The notes beneath the pieces are model-generated. The model did no database searches. It was given only the letters and a program-made list of their open reading frames with translations, and had not been told where the DNA came from. A stretch of DNA of 64,000 bases. Origin: Shewanella mesophila. GTDB taxonomy: Bacteria > Pseudomonadota > Gammaproteobacteria > Enterobacterales > Shewanellaceae. The position numbers and the translations under genes are program-made. Positions 58,826 to 64,000 of the stretch are shown in pieces. The stretch is from the NCBI RefSeq assembly GCF_019457515.1, contig NZ_CP080421.1, positions 1,364,001 through 1,428,000 on the forward strand, in the 5' to 3' direction. The stretch's first letter is position 1; each line of letters begins with the position of its first letter.

Positions 58826-59715
58826 ATTTCGAACTTCTGATCCAACTTATCATCAACGGCCTGATCGTGGGCCTGCTCTATGGTGTCGTCGGCATGTGTT
58901 TCGTGCTGGTGTACAAATCAACCCAGATTGTTAACTTCGCTCAAGGTGAGTTTTTGCTGGTGGGCGCTTGGGTCTGCTGGGCATTTTTAACCTACTTTCA
59001 ACTGCCTTTCTTCCTTGGGTTTATCTTAACTCTCTGTTTTATGGCGGCCTTCGGTGTGTTGTTGCAGATGATAGTGCTGCGCCCCATGATTGGTGAACCC
59101 ATTATCTCTGTGATCATGGTGACCATTGGCTTGTCTATCTTCTTCCAGTCGTTAACTAAGTGGATTTTCGGGGTCTCGCCGCAAAGTTATCCGCAAGTCT
59201 TCGACACCCAATCGGTGGCTATCTTTGGTCTGAATGTCGAATTTGCCTACTTGATGAGTACCGTTATCGCACTGCTCATCATGGTCAGCTTCTTTGTGTT
59301 CTTTAAATACTCAAAACATGGATTAGCCATGCGAGCCACAGCCTTCGATCAGCAGGTTGCACAGAGCTTAGGGATCTCGGTTAAGCAAGTGTTTGCCATG
59401 AGCTGGGGCATAGCGGCGACAGTGTCGGCGACGGCGGGCGTGGTCATCGGTATGGTCAACGGGGTTTCAAGCTCACTCTCCTCTATCGGTATTAAGGTCT
59501 TTCCTGCGGTGATCTTAGGCGGACTCGACTCCATTGTCGGCGCGATAGTCGGTGGTGTGGTGATTGGGGTGCTCGAAAACGTGGCAGAGTTCTTCGATAG
59601 CCAATACCTGAATATCGGCAACATGTATGACATAGCGCCATTTTACGTACTGCTTATCATCTTGTGGTTTAAACCCTATGGCTTGTTTGGCACCCGTGAC
59701 ATTGAGCGGATTTAG
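58822..59715 (+). CDS. Branched-chain amino acid-type ABC permease, LivH-like
   Basis: This is a 297-residue inner-membrane permease with about eight helices. The family motif GLIVGLLYGVVGMCFVLVYK at the start, STQIVNFAQGEF, and the coupling region near ATAFDQQVAQSLGISVKQVF are visible. ATGA overlap couples it to the acyl-CoA synthetase. It should pair with the LivM-like permease. Confidence 0.93.
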   Translation: MNFELLIQLIINGLIVGLLYGVVGMCFVLVYKSTQIVNFAQGEFLLVGAWVCWAFLTYFQLPFFLGFILTLCFMAAFGVLLQMIVLRPMIGEPIISVIMVTIGLSIFFQSLTKWIFGVSPQSYPQVFDTQSVAIFGLNVEFAYLMSTVIALLIMVSFFVFFKYSKHGLAMRATAFDQQVAQSLGISVKQVFAMSWGIAATVSATAGVVIGMVNGVSSSLSSIGIKVFPAVILGGLDSIVGAIVGGVVIGVLENVAEFFDSQYLNIGNMYDIAPFYVLLIILWFKPYGLFGTRDIERI

Positions 59716-59726
59716 AGGATAGCACT

Positions 59727-59783
59727 ATGTTTCAACTATTTGCATTAGACCTATTTTCAGTTCAAGGAGTTTGTTATGTCTAG
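59727..59783 (+). CDS. Possible 18-codon leader peptide overlapping livM-like start
   Basis: The ATG at 59727 stands seven bases after AGAGGAT and opens an 18-codon frame (MFQLFALDLFSVQGVCYV) whose TAG at 59781-59783 lies just inside the next gene, whose ATG is at 59776. It could couple translation of the permease to upstream ribosomes. It may be chance; there is no homology evidence. Confidence 0.3.
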   Translation: MFQLFALDLFSVQGVCYV

Positions 59784-60849
59784 TTTGGCCATGCGCCCGT
59801 GCGGGGATTTTCGCACCAGTTACAAGGGTGACAACACCATCTTTGAAACTAAGACCATTCGCTTGATGACGATATTGGTGATCGCATTAGCGTGCGCCGC
59901 ACCTCTGGTGCTCGATGGTTACTTTCTAACCCTGTTTATTCAGATCTCCTACTTAGGTATTGCTGCACTTGGCCTTAACATTTTGGTGGGCTTTACTGGG
60001 CAGATCTCCTTGGGTCACGGGGCGTTCTTTGGCTTTGGCGCGTTTGCCTCTGCCTGGCTCAATACCAGTTTCAATATTCCTGTGGTGTTTTGTATTCCTT
60101 TGGCGGGCTTTCTAACCATGGCCGTCGGCATGATGTTTGGTATGCCAGCGGCGCGTATTAAGGGTCTCTATTTGGCTATCGCGACCTTAGCCGCGCAGTT
60201 TATTATCGAAGATTTCTTCGCCCGTGCGGACTGGTTCTCAGGTGGTTCATCTGGGGCGATGGCTGCTCCTGTTAGCCTGTTTGGATTCGATTTCGATACC
60301 GATTTAAGCTTCTACTTTATCGCCTTATTCGCCTTGGTATTTATGTATATCTGGGGCTGTAACCTGATGCGGAGCCGCGATGGCCGCGCCTTCGTGGCGG
60401 TGCGCGACCATTATCTCTCTGCCGAGATCATGGGGGTGAAGCTCAACAAGTATCGTTTATTGTCATTTGGGATCTCCTCTTTCTATGCCGGTATTGGCGG
60501 TGCACTTTATGCCCACTACCTAGGCTATGTTTCGGCCGAAGGCTTCACCATTTTGATGTCGATACAGTTTCTCGCCATGGTGATCATTGGCGGCCTTGGT
60601 TCCATTAAAGGCACGCTGATGGGCGTGGTGTTTATGGTGCTCTTACCTGAGGTACTCGAGAGTATCGTTGGGCTGATGCAGTACACCGCTTGGGGCGATA
60701 TTCCCATGGTGACGGATGGTTTGGCCTACATCAAAGAGATGGCGATTGGGGTGGTGATCATCTTGTTCCTGGTTTTTGAGCCTGAAGGCCTAGCCCATCG
60801 CTGGGGACAGATTAAAAACTACTGGAAATGCTATCCGTTTGCCTATTAG
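59776..60849 (+). CDS. Branched-chain amino acid-type ABC permease, LivM-like
   Basis: This is a 357-residue inner-membrane permease. A ~35-residue cytoplasmic lead precedes the first helix; YLGIAALGLNILVGFTGQIS and LGHGAFFGFGAFASAWL are typical of LivM, as is the coupling segment AVRDHYLSAEIMGVKLNKYR. CAAGGAG lies before the ATG at 59776. It is the partner of the LivH-like protein. Confidence 0.93.
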   Translation: MSSLAMRPCGDFRTSYKGDNTIFETKTIRLMTILVIALACAAPLVLDGYFLTLFIQISYLGIAALGLNILVGFTGQISLGHGAFFGFGAFASAWLNTSFNIPVVFCIPLAGFLTMAVGMMFGMPAARIKGLYLAIATLAAQFIIEDFFARADWFSGGSSGAMAAPVSLFGFDFDTDLSFYFIALFALVFMYIWGCNLMRSRDGRAFVAVRDHYLSAEIMGVKLNKYRLLSFGISSFYAGIGGALYAHYLGYVSAEGFTILMSIQFLAMVIIGGLGSIKGTLMGVVFMVLLPEVLESIVGLMQYTAWGDIPMVTDGLAYIKEMAIGVVIILFLVFEPEGLAHRWGQIKNYWKCYPFAY

Positions 60850-61067
60850 CGTTGGTTTTAACTGATGCGCATCTCGTTGTAACACGCGGTAACGATATGC
60901 GCAGCGCAGCCACTTTGGCGAAGGTGGTTAGCGAATCTCTTCTTAATTACTCAAAGAAGTACGCACCGCAATTGAGTTGCTTTGGGCGCTTTAGCTGTCG
61001 CGCCACAAGGTTAAGGCAATTCAATCTTGAAGGACTATTTTGAAGTACCATTTGAAGGAAAATAACT
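60850..61067. other. Intergenic gap before the binding-protein gene
   Basis: This is 218 bases with an open frame (60828-61043) that overlaps the permease end, lacks a ribosome binding site and looks like no known protein. A separate promoter for the abundant binding protein may lie here. Confidence 0.4.
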
Positions 61068-62312
61068 ATGTATAAGAAATTACTACTTAGCTCAACATTG
61101 GCGGCAATGACATTTGCAAGCAGCGCTGCTCATGCTGAGGATTCTGTTTTTGTCGGCCATCTTGCCGATATGTCAGGCCCTACCGCGTTTGTGGGCAAGC
61201 CTTATGCCGACGGGGTGCGTGATGCCTTGGCGTATATTAATGCTAATGGCGGTATCAAAGGCACCAAGCTTGAGTATGAAACGACCGATTATGCTTATAA
61301 GGTGCCGCAAGCGATAGCGTCTTATAAGAAGTGGCTATCACGGGAAAACATGGTGGCGATGCAAGGCTGGGGCACTGCCGACACCGAAGCGCTTATCTCC
61401 TTTGCGGCAAAAGATAAGACGCCTATCTTCTCGGCGTCATACTCCGGTCACTTAACCGATCCTCAAGGTAAAAACCCTAAGACCACCAAACCTGCGCCTT
61501 ATAACTTTTTCTATGGCGCTTCTTATTCTGATGCCTGCCGTGGATTAGTGCAGTGGGCTGCCGACGATTGGAAGCAAAAAGGCGGCAAGGGTAAGCCTAA
61601 GTTTACCCATATTGGTGCCAATCATCCGTTCCCTAATGCGCCGAAAGAAGCCTGTGCCGAATACGCGACCGAGCTCGGTTTTGATGTACAGCCTTCAGTG
61701 GTGATCTCCATGAAACCAGGGGATTTTAAGGCTCAATGTTTAAGCCTTAAAAGCTCGGGTACCAACTATGGCTACATAGGTAACTTAGGTGGCTCGGTGC
61801 AATCGCTCATTAAATCCTGTGACACCGTCGGCACAGATATTCAGTTTATGTCCAACATTTGGGGCGGCGACAAGCTGGTGTTTAAGGCTGCTGGCGAAGG
61901 GGTGAAAAACTATATCTTCCCGACAATGACTCCGTTTTGGGATGATGAAGTTCCGGGTATGAAGCTGGTACGTGAAATATCAAAAATGTCAGACAGCAGC
62001 GGTACCGAACAGCGTCTGCATCACTATATTCGCGGTGTGTGCTCAACTTACTACATGAAAGAGTCTATGGAGTGGGCGAAAGACCACGGCGGCATTACTG
62101 GTGAAAATGTCAAGAAAGGGATGTACGTCCATCAAAACTGGGTACCAAAAGGATTAGAAGGCGTCTGTCTACCTGCTACATGGACACCTGAAGATCATCG
62201 CGGTATCAACCAAGTTAACATCTATCAAGGTAACTTCAATGGTGGTGACATTAAGGTAGAGAAAGTCAACCAAGTGACCTTAGAGCGTCGTGTGGACTGG
62301 CTAGGTTATTAA
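61068..62312 (+). CDS. ABC transporter substrate-binding protein (branched-chain amino acid type)
   Basis: This 414-residue periplasmic binding protein has a signal peptide ending AHA-ED. The mature part is of the type I Leu/Ile/Val (Peripla_BP_6) fold: VFVGHLADMSGPTAFVGKPY, then GVRDALAYINANGGIKG and QGWGTADTEALISFAAKDK. Two cysteine pairs are possible. AAGGAAAAT precedes the ATG. In this subgroup, found with AMP-binding ligases, ligands are usually organic or aromatic acids rather than amino acids, but the ligand is not readable from the sequence. Confidence 0.92.
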   Translation: MYKKLLLSSTLAAMTFASSAAHAEDSVFVGHLADMSGPTAFVGKPYADGVRDALAYINANGGIKGTKLEYETTDYAYKVPQAIASYKKWLSRENMVAMQGWGTADTEALISFAAKDKTPIFSASYSGHLTDPQGKNPKTTKPAPYNFFYGASYSDACRGLVQWAADDWKQKGGKGKPKFTHIGANHPFPNAPKEACAEYATELGFDVQPSVVISMKPGDFKAQCLSLKSSGTNYGYIGNLGGSVQSLIKSCDTVGTDIQFMSNIWGGDKLVFKAAGEGVKNYIFPTMTPFWDDEVPGMKLVREISKMSDSSGTEQRLHHYIRGVCSTYYMKESMEWAKDHGGITGENVKKGMYVHQNWVPKGLEGVCLPATWTPEDHRGINQVNIYQGNFNGGDIKVEKVNQVTLERRVDWLGY

Positions 62313-62327
62313 GCCATATTGCCGTTC

Positions 62328-62357
62328 GGCCTAGCGGTACGTTTTGCCCGCTAGGCC
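62328..62357. other. 10-bp perfect hairpin after the binding-protein gene
   Basis: GGCCTAGCGG (62328-62337) pairs perfectly with CCGCTAGGCC (62348-62357) across a 10-base loop, 15 bases after the stop. Without a T run it is more likely a 3' mRNA-stabilising structure that raises binding-protein yield relative to the downstream ATPase, as in other importer operons. Confidence 0.7.
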
Positions 62358-62382
62358 ATCATCAATTGATCTTGGAGTAGTT

Positions 62383-63201
62383 ATGACACAAGCCGTGCAG
62401 TTAAAACCAGAAACCCCACTTCTCGCGATTAATAACATCGAGGTAGTGTATGACGATGTGATCCAAGTGCTACGTGGCGTCAGCATTGAGGTGCCACAGG
62501 GGGAAATTGTGACCTTACTTGGGCCAAATGGCGCGGGTAAATCGACCACCTTGAAGGCGATATCTGGGCTACTTAAGACAGAAAATGGCGAGGTTTCTAA
62601 GGGGGATATCCATTTTATGGGAGAGCGGATCGATCAAAAAAATGCCGAGGATGTGGTGCGTTCTGGCCTATTTCAGGTAATGGAAGGTAGACGTATTATC
62701 GAAGACATGAGTGTCATCGAAAATTTAAAGCTCGGTGCCTATACCCGCAAAGATCGTAAAGTAAATCAAGATATTGAAATGGTGTTTAACTATTTCCCTC
62801 GCCTCAAAGAGCGTACTGGCTTAGCGGGTTATCTCTCGGGTGGTGAGCAGCAGATGCTGGCGATTGGCCGCGCGTTAATGGCGCGCCCTAAGATGATCTG
62901 TCTCGATGAACCCTCGATGGGCCTATCGCCACTGCTGGTTAAAGAGGTGTTTGGCATTATTGAGAAGATCAATCGCGAGCAGGGGATCACTATGCTGCTG
63001 GTGGAACAAAACGCCAACTACGCCCTGAAAGCGGCAAACTACGGCTATATCATGGAGTCAGGCAAGATAGTGCTCGATGGCAGTAAGGCGCAGTTACTCA
63101 ACAATGAAGACGTTAAAGAGTTTTATCTCGGTGGTGGCAATGAAACCCGTAAGAGTTTTAAAAACTTAAAGTCTTATAAGCGTCGTAAACGTTGGTTGTA
63201 A
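62383..63201 (+). CDS. ABC transporter ATP-binding protein, LivF-like
   Basis: This is a 272-residue ATPase of the LivF type. Walker A is GPNGAGKST (47-55), the signature LSGGEQQMLAIGRALM, Walker B MICLDEPSMGLSP and the H-loop LLVEQNANYAL. The ATG 62383 follows TTGGAG; the longer frame from 62344 covers the hairpin and is not used. It completes the importer: two ATPases, two permeases, binding protein. A basic tail (SYKRRKRWL) ends it. Confidence 0.94.
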   Translation: MTQAVQLKPETPLLAINNIEVVYDDVIQVLRGVSIEVPQGEIVTLLGPNGAGKSTTLKAISGLLKTENGEVSKGDIHFMGERIDQKNAEDVVRSGLFQVMEGRRIIEDMSVIENLKLGAYTRKDRKVNQDIEMVFNYFPRLKERTGLAGYLSGGEQQMLAIGRALMARPKMICLDEPSMGLSPLLVKEVFGIIEKINREQGITMLLVEQNANYALKAANYGYIMESGKIVLDGSKAQLLNNEDVKEFYLGGGNETRKSFKNLKSYKRRKRWL

Positions 63202-63212
63202 CAGGAGCATTT

Positions 63213-64000
63213 ATGAGACCTTTTTTTCATCCGTTAGAGGCGCAAAGCGCCGCAGCGCGTGAGCATAGCTTGATGTTGGCCCTCAGTGAACAGCTAACCT
63301 TTGCTAAGCTGCATTGTGACTATTACGCCAAGCTGCTGGCCGACATCGATCTGAGTCAAATTAATCACCTCGATGACTTAGCTAAATTGCCGATAACTCG
63401 CAAAGCCGATCTTATCGCGCTGCAAAGCGATGCGCCGCCTTTTGCTGGCATGACCCCAAAGCAGCATCGAGTGGGCCGCATCTTTAAATCTCCAGGGCCG
63501 ATTTACGAACCCGAATGTGACGGCTTTGATTGGTGGCGTATGGGGCAAGCGTTTTTTGCCGCGGGTTTTCGAGCGGGCGATCTGGTACAAAACTGCCTGT
63601 CATATCATCTAACGCCAGGCGGCTTCATTATGGATTCTGGTGCTAAGGCCTGTGGTTGCAGCGTGATCCCAGCTGGGCCCGGTCAGAGTGAGATGCAGCT
63701 GGATCTGATTGAATCGCTAAAACCCAATGGCTATTGCGGTACGCCATCATTTTTAAATATCTTGCTAGAAAAGGCCTATGAGCAAGATAAAGATATCTCA
63801 TCTATCACTAAGGCGCTGGTCTCTGGCGAGGCGCTAACTCAGCCGCTTAAAAGCCAATTTGCTAAAGCGGGTATCGAGGTTAAACAAGCCTATGCTACTG
63901 CCGATATCGGCCTTATCGCGTTTGAGAGTGTCAGCGATGCAGGCTTAGTTATCGCAGAAGATATCATTGTCGAGATAGTGCGTCCCGGCACCTTAATCCC
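63213..64000 (+). CDS. PaaK-like AMP-binding ligase (partial, cut by window end)
   Basis: The frame opens at ATG 63213 after CAGGAG and stays open to the last base, 262 codons. The start (MRPFFHPLEAQSAAAREHSL), LPITRKADLIALQ, FKSPGPIYEPECDGFDWWRM and AFFAAGFRAGDLVQNCLSYH are typical of phenylacetate-CoA ligase relatives. The usual phosphate loop SSGTTGxP is replaced by FKSPGPIYEP, so ATP binding may differ or the activity may be altered. The C-terminal part is outside the window. It is the last visible gene of the importer operon, 11 bases after the LivF-like ATPase. Confidence 0.85.
   Translation, partial: MRPFFHPLEAQSAAAREHSLMLALSEQLTFAKLHCDYYAKLLADIDLSQINHLDDLAKLPITRKADLIALQSDAPPFAGMTPKQHRVGRIFKSPGPIYEPECDGFDWWRMGQAFFAAGFRAGDLVQNCLSYHLTPGGFIMDSGAKACGCSVIPAGPGQSEMQLDLIESLKPNGYCGTPSFLNILLEKAYEQDKDISSITKALVSGEALTQPLKSQFAKAGIEVKQAYATADIGLIAFESVSDAGLVIAEDIIVEIVRPGTLI

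Noticed and set aside
60828..61043. Small frame between the LivM-like and binding-protein genes
   Set aside because: It overlaps the permease end, lacks a ribosome binding site and has no recognisable protein character.

Overview
The window looks like a chromosomal segment of a marine gammaproteobacterium, most probably Shewanella or a close relative. The evidence is gene order (dapD-glnD-map opposite rpsB-tsf-pyrH-frr-uppS-cdsA-dxr-rseP-bamA-skp-lpxD-fabZ-lpxA-lpxB-rnhB-dnaE-tilS; queF/syd and yqcC-truC-yqcA flanking CsrB-type RNAs) and several small families common in Shewanella and Vibrio relatives (DUF3192, DUF3301, DUF3549, DUF3718, DUF2789). These assignments come from reading the sequence and recalling families; no database search was run.

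Region 1 (0.3-6.6 kb): a five-gene Lol/MacB-like cluster (LolA-like periplasmic protein, two FtsX-type permeases, an ABC ATPase, an outer-membrane beta-barrel protein), then a phosphopantetheinyl transferase. A 161-bp palindromic repeat sits inside the operon.

Region 2 (6.7-19.8 kb): a decayed porin, queF, syd, small conserved genes, two tandem CsrB-family regulatory RNAs each with an upstream GacA/UvrY palindrome, a 15-copy 8-bp tandem repeat, DUF3301/DUF3549, yqcC-truC-yqcA, a glucose-type PTS permease and purU. In E. coli csrB also lies between syd and yqcC, which supports the RNA call.

Region 3 (19.8-45.2 kb): housekeeping core. A DUF3718 gene, a MITE-like element and a possible broken CBS-like ORF precede dapD, glnD and map on the minus strand. 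On the plus strand follow translation (rpsB, tsf, frr), UMP kinase, isoprenoid and phospholipid precursors (uppS, cdsA, dxr), envelope assembly (rseP, bamA, skp), lipid A (lpxD, fabZ, lpxA, lpxB), rnhB, dnaE and tilS. The last codons of tilS lie in a second copy of the palindromic repeat.

Region 4 (45.2-64 kb): a GGDEF diguanylate cyclase, a Kef-type antiporter, a patatin-like phospholipase, then a CrbS/CrbR-like two-component pair (sodium/solute-symporter hybrid kinase and LuxR-type regulator) facing each other. Beyond them are a DcaP-like porin and a complete branched-chain-amino-acid-type ABC importer (two ATPases, two permeases, binding protein) interleaved with one acyl-CoA synthetase and followed by a PaaK-like ligase cut by the window end. 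Porin, importer and ligases read as one route: outer-membrane entry, high-affinity uptake and CoA activation of a carboxylic acid, plausibly controlled by the adjacent sensor pair. No IS transposase, CRISPR array, tRNA or rRNA gene was recognised.
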